A stretch of 64,000 nt of DNA, from positions 1 to 64,000 of the forward strand of contig NZ_NFKA01000003.1 of the NCBI RefSeq assembly GCF_002160145.1, given 5' to 3'. Origin of the DNA: Gemmiger sp. An194. Lineage in GTDB: Bacteria > Bacillota > Clostridia > Oscillospirales > Ruminococcaceae. This document shows positions 40,242 through 48,753 of the stretch, piece after piece. The notes beneath the pieces were generated by a model, which saw only the letters and a list, made by a program, of their open reading frames with translations, had not been told where the DNA came from and searched no databases. Positions within the stretch are counted from its first letter, which is position 1. Every line of letters begins with the position of its first letter. Position numbers and translations under genes: made by a program.

Positions 40242-43200
40242 TTATTCGGCAGCTTTCGTCCAAGTCCACCCGGTATCCTTTGTATAGGTAAACTGATTGT
40301 TTACATACTCGTTGTCACCAGGCACCTTATCGCCGTTGGAATAATTCTCAAAGATTGCTTTAGCGTCTTTACCTCTACCAACCTCCAGGTTGCTTACCGA
40401 TGTTTTACCACCAGTGGCTTCATATCCGTTTGTTACCAATTCGGTAACCACATACTTACCCGCAGGAAGTCCTTTGATTGTTTTACTCTTTTCTACGTTC
40501 AGTTCAGTGGAGTCAAAGCTGATCGATTGGTAATACACCTTTCCAGTAGCTTCATTTTTGACTTCAAACAAGAAAGTTACTTTTTCGCCCTTACTTGCAT
40601 TAAAGCTTGTAAGGATTTTAGAAATAGTGAGATCACCTGTTCCAACGTGAATGCGGAATTGGAATCCATCGGGCTTTGTGCAACTATCGCCACACACATT
40701 CCCTTCATCATTGTCTTTTTGCCACCCAAAGCTGGTGTACTCAGTAATGTCCAAACCACTTTCGTAAGATACCTTCACGCAAACATCAACATCGCTGGTA
40801 ATATTTGTATTCACCAGAGGATTTCCGCTCTTATCATTAAAGGTATACTCCAAAATCGGTTCAAAACCGCTGGGTTTCTCACCAGCATCCGCACTCGCGT
40901 CGTTCCACTGTACAGTAACTGCACGGCTCTTCAAGAATTTCTCACTCAAGGTATCGTTGTAACCAATCGTTCCATCTTTCCAAGTAATGGTGGGAACAAA
41001 AACATGGACTTTAGAACCTTTTTCTTGATTCCAACTTTCCACAGTGCCAAGATCTTTCGGTGTCACTTCGCACTTAATGGTATATTGCGTGCAATCAAAA
41101 GGAATGTCCTTTGCCGCATCAGTCCAATTTCCGGTTTGCTGGCCAGGTTTAATTGTATAAGTGCCCAAAAGATCGTTTCCTTTGAAAACCTCATACCTAA
41201 TCGTTACATACTTATTGGTATCTCCATCCACAGGAACAGCGCTTCCATTGTGCGTTGCATTGTGTTGGAACAAATCCTTCAAGTTCTGTTCATTTCCTAC
41301 ATAAATCGAGGAATCTTTGGTGATGAAGTCATAATTGATTGCAACATCAGCTTTGGGGGAAGTAAACGTTTTTTCTGGCACTGCGGTGTCTTTGGTCATG
41401 TAAACACCCGAACGCGATTCATCATTCGTAGGAATCTGGTTTCCTCCAAACGTTTTGCTGTAATCCACTTTAATGGGGATTTCAATCCGCAGTTTCTCGC
41501 CGTAATAGCCTTTGTCGCTGGGATTCTGGGGATTTTCACGAGGTTCTTCCGCTACATAACGGTTAGAAAAATCAAAGCCAGAAACATCTACGACTTTACC
41601 AGTCACCTCCGCTGCATCGGGAAGCAAAATCCAGGTTCCTGCGTCATCATTGAACTGGAACTCACCGCTTTCCGGGTCCTTTCCTGTGGAAGGAACAGCA
41701 TAAACTTGAACATCATCCTTTGTTCCGTTTACTGTGAAATAGGGAGACATTACATCACGTACAACCGACTCTTCATCCAAAGTAACACTGGTACTGCCGG
41801 AACCGATTTCATCTTTGATCGTTTCAAAAATTTGGTTCAGAGAGGTCTGATCGTCAGCGGTTAAGTAATATTTATCACTATCTCGTTCGAAATTTTCAGT
41901 AATTTCGTATACAACTTTATAGTGAAAAATGCCCCAACCTTCCGTATCTCTATACAATCCTACATTGGTTGCCGTTTTGTAGTTGTTAGACAGATAATTC
42001 AAGAACCGATTAGCCGCCGGAATATCTGCTTCTGGAAAATCTGTTCCCGGGAAAAACCCCCATGTATCTTTAATCCATTTGCTTCCAATGCTTCCATCGC
42101 TATTCGTGTCAAATCCACTGGATCCGAAAAGCTGTTCCGAATTTACTCCTGTAAAAATGCCGATACTATAAACAGTAACGCCTGCATTTTTCATATTGTA
42201 TGCTGACTGAATTGCCGCATTAGCCACACCAGTATCAAAGTCATTAGATGTTGTGGGAACGCCATCTGTGAATACGATAGCAACTTTATGCCGTTTGCTA
42301 TTTTCACCGGTATACTTGTAGCTATCACCAATCAGCAGATTTTCTGCATTCTGCATACCACTTCCAATATTAGTAGCACCAGACGGTCTGTTTGGCAAAC
42401 TATTTATAACACCATGCAGACTCTCTGCCCCCTGCACATCCATCTCAGTCCAATTAGCCAAAACATTAGACGAAGAACCGAATTCTACAATAGCCATTCG
42501 ATGGTCTGATTCTTCTCCATACTTTTCCGAAACTTTTGTGATGAAATTATTCACCGCTTCTTTCATTGCGGCTTGTCTATTAGATGCACCCTGGAAACTA
42601 TCCCCCATCGATCCCGACTGGTCCAGTACAAGTACAATATCTACAGGGACCGCTTTCTCGATAATTTCTGTCTTATACTCACCAATGGAGTATGCTTCCA
42701 GCACCAATGTGCCTGTGCCTGTGTCTTTGTTCCATCCTTCAAGAGTTTTGGAAATTTTCAGTGCATCCTCACCAGCATTGCCGCCATCTGCATTCAAAAA
42801 ATTAGCAGCTGCGCGGAGAGACCGCCTTCCGACACTAACCGCCGGCATAAGAGGTCCTGCATCAGTAAAGACTTTGCTTACTGGAGCTTCCTGGTCTTCA
42901 GCAGCTTTTGCAGTGATATAACCAGTCAATTCTGTATACCTGGCTTCACCCAGAAAATCGACAAAGCTGTTCAGTTCCTCATCGCTGTAATCATTCAGCA
43001 GTTCTTCAATTTCCTGAATGCTTTCCGCTGCCATCAGCTTCTCATACAGCTCGGTGAATTTTTCTTCCTGCTGCTGAGCAGCGGTCAGGCTCTCCACCCG
43101 CAGCGTATACTCCGCCAGGGCTTCCTCGCCCAGGGCTTCCAGGGCAGCGGTCTGCTCTTCGGTCAGCTCGCTTACGGCCTTCAGGAAAGCTTCGTCGTCC

Positions 43201-43718
43201 TCAATGGCCATCAGCTCATCCAGCAGAGCCTGGCCGTCGATGGCAGGCTCTTCGCTGGGAGCCGGAGTCTCACTGGGCACAGGGCTCTCGCTGGGCGCAG
43301 GGGTTGCGCTGGCAGCGGGGGTCTCGCTGGGCTGTGCGCTGGCGTTCGGGGTCTCGGTGGCCTCCGGAGCCGCAGAGGGCTCGGCGCTGGGCTGCTCACT
43401 GGACACAGCGGTCTCGGCCGGGGCCTGGGTGGGCTCAGTGGTGGGCTGCTCGCTCTCGACGGCAGGCTCAGTGCTGGGCTCGGCCACAGGCTCCTCATCG
43501 GAAGCAGTCTCGCCGGCGGGCTGCTCTGCAGGCTCCTCGCCGGTGGTTTCCTCCGCCTGAGTCACTTCCTCAGTCCCCTCGACCATCTCGGTCACCACCT
43601 GGCTGCTGGCAGCCAGCTCGCTGCCTGCCTCGGCGAAGGCGCTGTTGGGCACGATGCTGGCGATCATCATTACCGCCAGCGCCATGCTGAGTAAACGGCT
43701 CCACATTTTATGTTTCAT
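40242..43718 (-). CDS. Large secreted VWA-domain adhesin
   Basis: 1158-aa protein starting at ATG 43718 (GGGAGGAAAC upstream). Signal peptide ending NSAFA (about residue 29), a Ser/Pro/Thr/Glu low-complexity region (about 45-160), a helical acidic segment (160-280), then a VWA domain starting near 355 with MIDAS DQSGSMG (366-372), TNIGSGMQNAE and the later FTDGVPTT. Beta-rich domains follow and a C-terminal CnaB/SpaA-like domain (LTISKILTSF ... KGLPAGKYVVTELVTNGYEA). It has no LPxTG and no membrane anchor. As tip adhesin of a fibre this is plausible; anchoring is open. Confidence 0.85.
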   Translation of the reverse strand: MKHKMWSRLLSMALAVMMIASIVPNSAFAEAGSELAASSQVVTEMVEGTEEVTQAEETTGEEPAEQPAGETASDEEPVAEPSTEPAVESEQPTTEPTQAPAETAVSSEQPSAEPSAAPEATETPNASAQPSETPAASATPAPSESPVPSETPAPSEEPAIDGQALLDELMAIEDDEAFLKAVSELTEEQTAALEALGEEALAEYTLRVESLTAAQQQEEKFTELYEKLMAAESIQEIEELLNDYSDEELNSFVDFLGEARYTELTGYITAKAAEDQEAPVSKVFTDAGPLMPAVSVGRRSLRAAANFLNADGGNAGEDALKISKTLEGWNKDTGTGTLVLEAYSIGEYKTEIIEKAVPVDIVLVLDQSGSMGDSFQGASNRQAAMKEAVNNFITKVSEKYGEESDHRMAIVEFGSSSNVLANWTEMDVQGAESLHGVINSLPNRPSGATNIGSGMQNAENLLIGDSYKYTGENSKRHKVAIVFTDGVPTTSNDFDTGVANAAIQSAYNMKNAGVTVYSIGIFTGVNSEQLFGSSGFDTNSDGSIGSKWIKDTWGFFPGTDFPEADIPAANRFLNYLSNNYKTATNVGLYRDTEGWGIFHYKVVYEITENFERDSDKYYLTADDQTSLNQIFETIKDEIGSGSTSVTLDEESVVRDVMSPYFTVNGTKDDVQVYAVPSTGKDPESGEFQFNDDAGTWILLPDAAEVTGKVVDVSGFDFSNRYVAEEPRENPQNPSDKGYYGEKLRIEIPIKVDYSKTFGGNQIPTNDESRSGVYMTKDTAVPEKTFTSPKADVAINYDFITKDSSIYVGNEQNLKDLFQHNATHNGSAVPVDGDTNKYVTIRYEVFKGNDLLGTYTIKPGQQTGNWTDAAKDIPFDCTQYTIKCEVTPKDLGTVESWNQEKGSKVHVFVPTITWKDGTIGYNDTLSEKFLKSRAVTVQWNDASADAGEKPSGFEPILEYTFNDKSGNPLVNTNITSDVDVCVKVSYESGLDITEYTSFGWQKDNDEGNVCGDSCTKPDGFQFRIHVGTGDLTISKILTSFNASKGEKVTFLFEVKNEATGKVYYQSISFDSTELNVEKSKTIKGLPAGKYVVTELVTNGYEATGGKTSVSNLEVGRGKDAKAIFENYSNGDKVPGDNEYVNNQFTYTKDTGWTWTKAAE

Positions 43719-44241
43719 AGTCTGTTTCCTCCCTAACCGGATTCTTTGGTCGTGCAAGATTTGGTTGGTCCTGCGGGGGTGACTCGTCTTCCAGGGTTTC
43801 GTCCACCGCGCTGTCCATCAGCTTGATCAGCTCCAGCGCACTGCGGAAATTCGCTTTCTCTCCCGTCTCGGCCCAGGTCACGCTGCCCTGCCAGGTGGAA
43901 TGCTGGCGGTACATCACATGCACCACAAAGGTGGCCATCTTTCCTTTCTGTTCGGCAAGCTCTTCTCTTGTCATCTGCGGCTCCACCTTCTTCTGTGTGG
44001 TCTGCGGCTGCGGCCTTGGCCTCTGTGGACCGAAGCGTCTGGGCTGCTGGGTCCTGGCGGGGTAGTTCAGCCGGTCGCACAGGCGGTCGATGCTGTCCAG
44101 CACATCGCTGGTCCGGCCGATCGGCTCCGGCTGTTTGGAATAACAGTGATAGAGCCTGCCGGTCGCTTCGCCGCCCGCCCATGCGTCCACGCACACGCGG
44201 CACAGGTTCGGCGCCCCGGAATGGAAACCTTCCATGTTCAA
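43708..44241 (-). CDS. Small cytoplasmic protein, first gene of the surface operon (paralogue of 46011-46466)
   Basis: 177-aa protein with the start at TTG 44241 (GAGGTG eight bases upstream) or ATG 44235. No signal peptide or membrane helix; Pro/Gln/Arg-rich middle (PRRFGPQRPRPQPQ). A C-terminal region with ATFVVHVMYRQHSTWQGSVTW and FRSALELIKLMDSAV aligns with the protein encoded after the BTAD gene (FTIEILYRQNQSLQGRI, FRSDIELLHLMREYM). It overlaps the adhesin gene by 11 bp. No known family; the paired paralogues around the regulator suggest a role in its signalling. Confidence 0.75.
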   Translation of the reverse strand: MNMEGFHSGAPNLCRVCVDAWAGGEATGRLYHCYSKQPEPIGRTSDVLDSIDRLCDRLNYPARTQQPRRFGPQRPRPQPQTTQKKVEPQMTREELAEQKGKMATFVVHVMYRQHSTWQGSVTWAETGEKANFRSALELIKLMDSAVDETLEDESPPQDQPNLARPKNPVREETDYET

Positions 44242-44278
44242 ATGCTCTTCACCTCGTCTTCCTCAAAGCTTTGAGCAT

Positions 44279-44316
44279 ACTATCCCACACGGCACTTAAA
44301 ATCCGCTTAAAATCCG
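44279..44316 (-). promoter_or_regulatory. Promoter with perfect 11-bp direct repeats (SARP-like site), adhesin operon
   Basis: CTTAAAATCCG occurs twice in tandem (44295-44305, 44306-44316). The -10 GATAGT (44279-44284) begins exactly 10 bp downstream on the minus strand. Matches the arrangement at 39052-39089 and the known SARP layout of direct repeats with 11-bp periodicity just upstream of -10. Confidence 0.75.
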
Positions 44317-44345
44317 GCACAAAAATTTCATCTTTTTTTAAGAGA

Positions 44346-44392
44346 GCAGAAAAAAATCCCCGGCAGCTTTGCAAAAAAGCTGCCGGGGATTG
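44346..44392 (-). terminator. Strong terminator upstream of the adhesin operon promoter
   Basis: AATCCCCGGCAGCTTTGC / AAGCTGCCGGGGATT stem, with seven T on the minus strand. No gene on the minus strand precedes it, so it either insulates the operon or ends a short RNA starting near a TATAAT at about 44440. Confidence 0.7.
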
Positions 44393-44622
44393 CTTTCATC
44401 CATATTTTGCTGTCAAAACACGAACTCTTTAACCATGATATTATACCTATTAATAAAGAAACGGATCGGTCCCGCCCCAACTGAAACCCCCGGCGCTCAC
44501 ACCGCTCCGCCACCGCCCGCATCAGGCCGATTTCCATTCATCCGAGGCTCAAAGTGACAAATATTGTCCTGTTTTTTGATGCCGCCCGTTCAGATTAACC
44601 AGATCAAAAAGGGGGGAATCAC
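44393..44622. other. Gene-poor stretch between the divergent operons
   Basis: About 230 bp with no credible CDS. It contains a minus-strand TATAAT near 44440 and a GC-rich block (44465-44540) whose short frames lack ribosome sites. Confidence 0.4.
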
Positions 44623-44651
44623 TTGAAATAAAACCGGATATGCTCTATTAT
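44623..44651 (+). promoter_or_regulatory. Promoter of the BTAD regulator
   Basis: -35 TTGAAA (44623-44628) and -10 TATTAT (44646-44651) with 17 bp spacing, about 120 bp upstream of the start codon. Confidence 0.65.
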
Positions 44652-44678
44652 TATTTTATATAGATAGCGGACAAAAGC

Positions 44679-44725
44679 CGGTGGGAGTAACAACAAAATA
44701 GTTGTTTTGTTGTGCATTCCCACCG
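44679..44725 (+). promoter_or_regulatory. Long leader hairpin of the BTAD regulator
   Basis: Outer arms CGGTGGGA/TCCCACCG and inner ACAACAAAA/TTTTGTTGT around a TAGTTG loop. Not followed by a T run, so it is a structured leader element rather than a terminator. Confidence 0.55.
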
Positions 44726-44772
44726 TTTCAGATTTTCTGCGACCGTCCGGCTGCCAGAGGTGAAGCGCAACC

Positions 44773-45993
44773 ATGACACACGATACCATTTACATCAAAT
44801 TATTCGGCGAGTTTTCCGTCTGGGTGAACGGGCAGCCTGTCCCGCTGGACAACTGCACCACCAAGGCCATGCGAGTGCTGCAATTTCTGTTGTTCCGGTA
44901 CCCGGCCGGTGTTTCCCGCAACACCCTGATGGACGCTTTCTTTGTGGATGACTCCACCAGCGACCCGGCCAACAACCTGAACGTGACCATCTCCCAGCTG
45001 CGCCGCCGCCTGAAAAAGGCCGCGCTGCCCGGCGAGGTGGGCGTGCAGCTGAAGAGCAATCAGTACACCCTCACCTGCTCGGCACCCATCCACAGCGATG
45101 TGACCCGCTTTGAGGAGTGCATGGCCCAGGCCGGGCAGACCACCGACGCGGACCAGCGGCTGGAGCTTCTTCTGGAGGCGGAGCAGCTGTATTCCGGCGA
45201 CTTCCTGCCCCATCTGGCCATGGACGACTGGGCTGTGACCACCGCCGCCAAGTACCGCATGGACTATTTCGCCTGCCTGGACGCGCTGACCCAGCTGCTG
45301 CCTGAGCGTGGCGAATGGGAACAGCTGCTGGGCATTGCCACCCGGGCCAGCTCGATGCATCCGCTGGAGGAGTTCTTCTGCCTGCGCATCGACTGCCTGA
45401 TGAATCTGGAGCGCTACCAGGAGGCAAAGCAGGTATACGACCAGGCCATCCGCACCCTGACCGAGGACTTTGTGGTGAAGCCCAGCGCCGAGCTGACCCG
45501 CCGGTTCCAGCTGCTGAGCCTGGCCAACCAGGACAGTCACGAGACCATCTTCGAGCTGAACAACCAGCTGCGGGAGGCCGAGCACCAGCGGGGGGCCTAC
45601 TATTGCAGCTACCCCAGCTTCATCGACGTATACCGCATGTGCTGCCGCATGATCGAGCGCACCGGCCAGAGCGCCTGCCTGCTGCTGTACTGGCTGGTGG
45701 ACCCCAAGGGCCATGCCCTCACCGACACCGACAAAATCGCCCAGGCCGCGCCGCTGCTGTCCGGCGCGATCCACGACAGCCTGCGCCGGGGCGACGCCTT
45801 CACCCAGCACGGGCGGGACCGGTTCCTGGTGCTGCTCATCGGCACCGACCGGGAAAACTGCGAGATTGTGGACCAGCGCATCCAGGCCCGCTACAAGCAG
45901 CAGCCGGTGCGCGGGGTGGCGCTGCGCCACTCCCTGCAGACCGTGGAGACCGACATGCCCTTCCCCAACAGCGGGATCTGGCAGCCCCAATGA
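44773..45993 (+). CDS. BTAD (SARP-like) transcriptional regulator with degenerate GGDEF-like C-terminus
   Basis: 406-aa regulator. OmpR-like winged helix (about 5-98): IKLFGEFSVWVNGQPVPLD, NNLNVTISQLRRRLK, QYTLTC. A bacterial transcriptional activation (BTAD) helical domain follows (100-250) with GDFLPHLAMDDWAV and ERYQEAKQVYDQAIR. The last 130 residues resemble a GGDEF cyclase fold with DSLRRGDAFTQHGRDRFLVLL, where the GGDEF loop is replaced, so it is not expected to make c-di-GMP. Divergent from the adhesin operon and coupled (ATGA) to the gene after it. Probably activates the surface locus through the 11-bp direct repeats. Confidence 0.85.
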   Translation: MTHDTIYIKLFGEFSVWVNGQPVPLDNCTTKAMRVLQFLLFRYPAGVSRNTLMDAFFVDDSTSDPANNLNVTISQLRRRLKKAALPGEVGVQLKSNQYTLTCSAPIHSDVTRFEECMAQAGQTTDADQRLELLLEAEQLYSGDFLPHLAMDDWAVTTAAKYRMDYFACLDALTQLLPERGEWEQLLGIATRASSMHPLEEFFCLRIDCLMNLERYQEAKQVYDQAIRTLTEDFVVKPSAELTRRFQLLSLANQDSHETIFELNNQLREAEHQRGAYYCSYPSFIDVYRMCCRMIERTGQSACLLLYWLVDPKGHALTDTDKIAQAAPLLSGAIHDSLRRGDAFTQHGRDRFLVLLIGTDRENCEIVDQRIQARYKQQPVRGVALRHSLQTVETDMPFPNSGIWQPQ

Positions 45994-46010
45994 GAAAGAG
46001 TGTGAAAGCT

Positions 46011-46466
46011 ATGAACGATTTTTACAATATCCGCCCCAACAACGAGCCGGGCCGGCATTTCTGCGGCTACGGCCCGGTGAGCGTTCTGGTCCAGGTAACC
46101 GACCGCCAGGGCGACAGCTTTTCCGGTGTGGCGATCCCGCTGTGCGGCAGCGTGCCGCCCTTCGCCTTCTCCAGCTTTACCCAGCTCACCGCCCTGCTGG
46201 ACGAGCTGTGTGACGAACTGGGCCGCCCGGTGCGCAGCGAGGCGCTGAACAGCTTTTCCGGCAATTCCACTCCCCTTCGCTGGACCCCGGCCCAGCCGGT
46301 GACCGCTCGCAAGCTGGGGCATTTCACCATCGAGATCCTCTACCGCCAGAACCAGAGCCTGCAGGGCCGGATCATCGTGCCGGACCGGGAGGAGACCCCC
46401 GCCGGACGGCAGAGCTTCCGCAGTGACATTGAGCTGCTGCACCTGATGCGGGAGTACATGAGCTGA
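46011..46466 (+). CDS. Small cytoplasmic protein coupled to the BTAD regulator (paralogue of 43708-44241)
   Basis: 151-aa protein. ATG 46011 is chosen; an ATG at 45990 overlaps the regulator's stop (ATGA) and is also possible. Mixed alpha/beta, no membrane segment. Residues GHFTIEILYRQNQSLQGRII and RQSFRSDIELLHLMREYM match the C-terminal half of the protein encoded at 43708-44241, showing a two-member family around the regulator. The N-terminus (HFCGYGPVSVLVQVTDRQG) is different. Function unknown; possibly a regulator partner. Confidence 0.75.
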   Translation: MNDFYNIRPNNEPGRHFCGYGPVSVLVQVTDRQGDSFSGVAIPLCGSVPPFAFSSFTQLTALLDELCDELGRPVRSEALNSFSGNSTPLRWTPAQPVTARKLGHFTIEILYRQNQSLQGRIIVPDREETPAGRQSFRSDIELLHLMREYMS

Positions 46467-46498
46467 GCAACCGCTGCTTTTTCGACAAATTACATCCG

Positions 46499-46611
46499 CC
46501 GGATGCCGGGCAAGCCCCTGCAGCCGGCGTTTTTGTTTTTCCGGCATACCGGGGTACCCGCCCCACTTTTATGCAGCAAAAAAGGCAGACCCCGCCGGGT
46601 CTGCCTTTTTG
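46499..46611. terminator. Terminators between the BTAD operon and glgA
   Basis: A hairpin at about 46499-46540 ends in GTTTTTGTTTTT for the plus strand. A second, GGCAGACCC/GGGTCTGCC (46581-46602) flanked by A and T runs, serves both convergent operons. Confidence 0.8.
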
Positions 46612-46629
46612 TTTTGTTCGGTTGTTTGC

Positions 46630-48753
46630 TTACCAGGGAGTGAGCTCCAGATACAGGTCCTTGTACTGGCGGGCGGAATTGGTCCAGGACACATCCTTCG
46701 CCATATCCCGCTGGACCACCTCGTCCCAGTGGTAGCGGCTGGTGAAGTATTCGGTCTTGGCCCGGTTGATGGCATCCAGCAGCAGGCCCGCGTCGTAGCG
46801 GTCGAAGGTGAAGCCGTTGCCGCCGCCGTTGAACACGTTGTAGGGCTCCACAGTATCCTTCAGGCCGCCGGTCTCGCGCACGATGGGCAGGGTGCCGTAG
46901 TGCATGGCGTTCAGCTGGGTCAGGCCGCAGGGCTCGAAGCGGGAGGGCACCAGCAGCACATCCGCACCGGCGTAGATCCGATGAGCGCGGGACTCATCGT
47001 ACTGGATGCAGGCGCTGAACATGCCCTTGTAGGCGTTCTCGTAGTAGCGGAAGGTGTCCTCATACTCCTTGTCGCCGGTGCCCAGCACCACCACCTGGGT
47101 GTTGCCGTCCATGATCTGGGGCACGATGGCGTTCACCAGATCCAGGCCCTTCTGGTTGGTCAGGCGGGAGATCAGGCCAACGACCAGCTTGCCCTCGTCC
47201 TCAACCAGGCCCAGCTCCTTCTGCAAAGCCAGCTTGTTCTGGGGCTTGCGCTCCAGCACGTTGGTGATGTCGTAATTCACGGCCAGGGCCGGGTCGGTGG
47301 CCGGGTTCCACATGCCGTAGTCGATGCCGTTCACGATGCCCCGCAGCTTGTAGCTGTGGTAACGCAGATGGTCCTCCAGCTTTTCGCCGTATTCCGGGGT
47401 CTGGATCTCCCAAGCGTAGGTGTTGCTCACGGTGGTGATGCGGTCGGCGTAGGCCAGGCCGCCCTTGAGCATGTTGGCATCCCGCCAGGCCTGCTGCAGC
47501 GCGCCCATGTTGAACACCTCGGCGGGCAGGCCGGTCCAGTAGCGGATGGTGGGAATGTTGTAGATGCCCTGGAACCGCAGGTTATGGATGGTGAGCACGC
47601 TCTTGGCGCGGCCCACGGGAGAATCATGGAACAGGGTCTTCTGGAACACCGGCACCAGAGCTGCCTGCCAGTCGTGGCAGTGGATGATGTCGGGAATCCA
47701 GTTCATGTAATTCAGGGCAGCCAGCGCGGCCTTGCTGAAGAAGCAGTACTTGGGGATGTCCTCCACCAGGCCCACGTAGGGGTTGCCCGCAGAGAAGAAC
47801 TCCTGGTTGTCGATGAAGTCATAGACCACACCGTCCCAGATGTACTCCATGATGCCCACGTAGTAGCTGCGGCCGGTCTCGCCCAGGTCCATGTAGAACT
47901 CGCCCCGGTAGACCATCTTGTCCTGGTACTTCTGGGGGATGCAGGCATAGCGGGGCAGGATGACCCGCACGTCGCAGTTCTGCTTGACCAGCTCGCGGGG
48001 CAGCGCATACATCACGTCGCCCAGACCGCCGGTCTTGACGAAGGGATGGCACTCGGAGCCGATGAAGGCCACGCTCCGGCGGGGGGTGTCGTACTGGGGC
48101 TGGGCGGGAGCCGCCTCTACCACAGGCTCGGCAGCGGGTGCAGCCTCCGCTACGGGTGCGGCGGGTTGCTCGGCCACAGGTGCAGCCTCCGCTACGGGTG
48201 CGGCGGGCTGCTCGGCCACAGGTGCGGCCTCCTCTGCGGGAGCAGCAGGCTTGGTCTCCTCAGCTGCCTTCTTGGCGGCAGACTTGGTCTTTTTGGCTGC
48301 GGGCTTTTTAGCCGCGGTCTTCCGGGTGGTGGTCCGGGTCTTCTTGACAGGCTCTGCCTCGGCAGAAGGCTCGGCCTTCTCGGCAGGCTCTGCCTTGGGG
48401 GCGGGCTCGGTCTTCTTGGCAGGCTCCGCCTTGGCGGCGGGCTCGGTCTTCTTGGCAGGCTCCGCCTTGGCGGCGGGCTCGGTCTTCTTGGCAGGCTCCG
48501 CCTTGGGGGCAGGCTCGGCCTTCTTGGCAGGCTCCGCCTTGGCGGCGGGCTCGGTCTTCTTGGCAGGCTCTGCCTTGGGGGCGGGCTCAGCCTTCTTGGC
48601 AGGCTCCGCCTTGGCGGCGGGCTCGGTCTTGGTTACGGGTTCACTCTTGACGGGGGCTGCTTTCACAGACTCCGCGGGTTTCTTAGCGGAAGTCGAAGCA
48701 CCTTTGGCTTCGGCGGTCTTTTTCTGGGTGGACTGCGCTTTTTTCTGTGCCAC
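46630..48753 (-). CDS. glgA: Glycogen synthase with long low-complexity N-terminal extension
   Basis: 707-aa protein starting at GTG 48753 (AAAGGAAG upstream; a TTG six codons earlier overlaps that site). GlgA proper starts near residue 223 with RRSVAFIGSECHPFVKTGGL and has the ADP-glucose synthase GT5 features: KTGGLGDVMYALP, HCHDWQAALVP, SRLTNQKGLDLVN and PSRFEPCGLTQLNAM. It elongates alpha-1,4-glucan. The first 220 residues are a Lys/Pro/Ala/Glu/Thr repeat (EPAKKAEPAPKAEPAKKTEP) and then an Ala/Pro/Val/Glu block (AAPVAEQPAAPVAE). No other glg gene is near. Confidence 0.92.
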   Translation of the reverse strand: MAQKKAQSTQKKTAEAKGASTSAKKPAESVKAAPVKSEPVTKTEPAAKAEPAKKAEPAPKAEPAKKTEPAAKAEPAKKAEPAPKAEPAKKTEPAAKAEPAKKTEPAAKAEPAKKTEPAPKAEPAEKAEPSAEAEPVKKTRTTTRKTAAKKPAAKKTKSAAKKAAEETKPAAPAEEAAPVAEQPAAPVAEAAPVAEQPAAPVAEAAPAAEPVVEAAPAQPQYDTPRRSVAFIGSECHPFVKTGGLGDVMYALPRELVKQNCDVRVILPRYACIPQKYQDKMVYRGEFYMDLGETGRSYYVGIMEYIWDGVVYDFIDNQEFFSAGNPYVGLVEDIPKYCFFSKAALAALNYMNWIPDIIHCHDWQAALVPVFQKTLFHDSPVGRAKSVLTIHNLRFQGIYNIPTIRYWTGLPAEVFNMGALQQAWRDANMLKGGLAYADRITTVSNTYAWEIQTPEYGEKLEDHLRYHSYKLRGIVNGIDYGMWNPATDPALAVNYDITNVLERKPQNKLALQKELGLVEDEGKLVVGLISRLTNQKGLDLVNAIVPQIMDGNTQVVVLGTGDKEYEDTFRYYENAYKGMFSACIQYDESRAHRIYAGADVLLVPSRFEPCGLTQLNAMHYGTLPIVRETGGLKDTVEPYNVFNGGGNGFTFDRYDAGLLLDAINRAKTEYFTSRYHWDEVVQRDMAKDVSWTNSARQYKDLYLELTPW

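Noticed and set aside
44328-44537. 69-residue minus-strand frame upstream of the adhesin operon
   Set aside because: It runs through a strong terminator hairpin and has no ribosome site.
48361-48640. Regular repeat array resembling a CRISPR
   Set aside because: The repeats are an in-frame coding repeat (Lys/Pro/Ala/Glu) of glgA with no conserved palindromic repeat and no unique spacers. No CRISPR array or cas gene is in the window.
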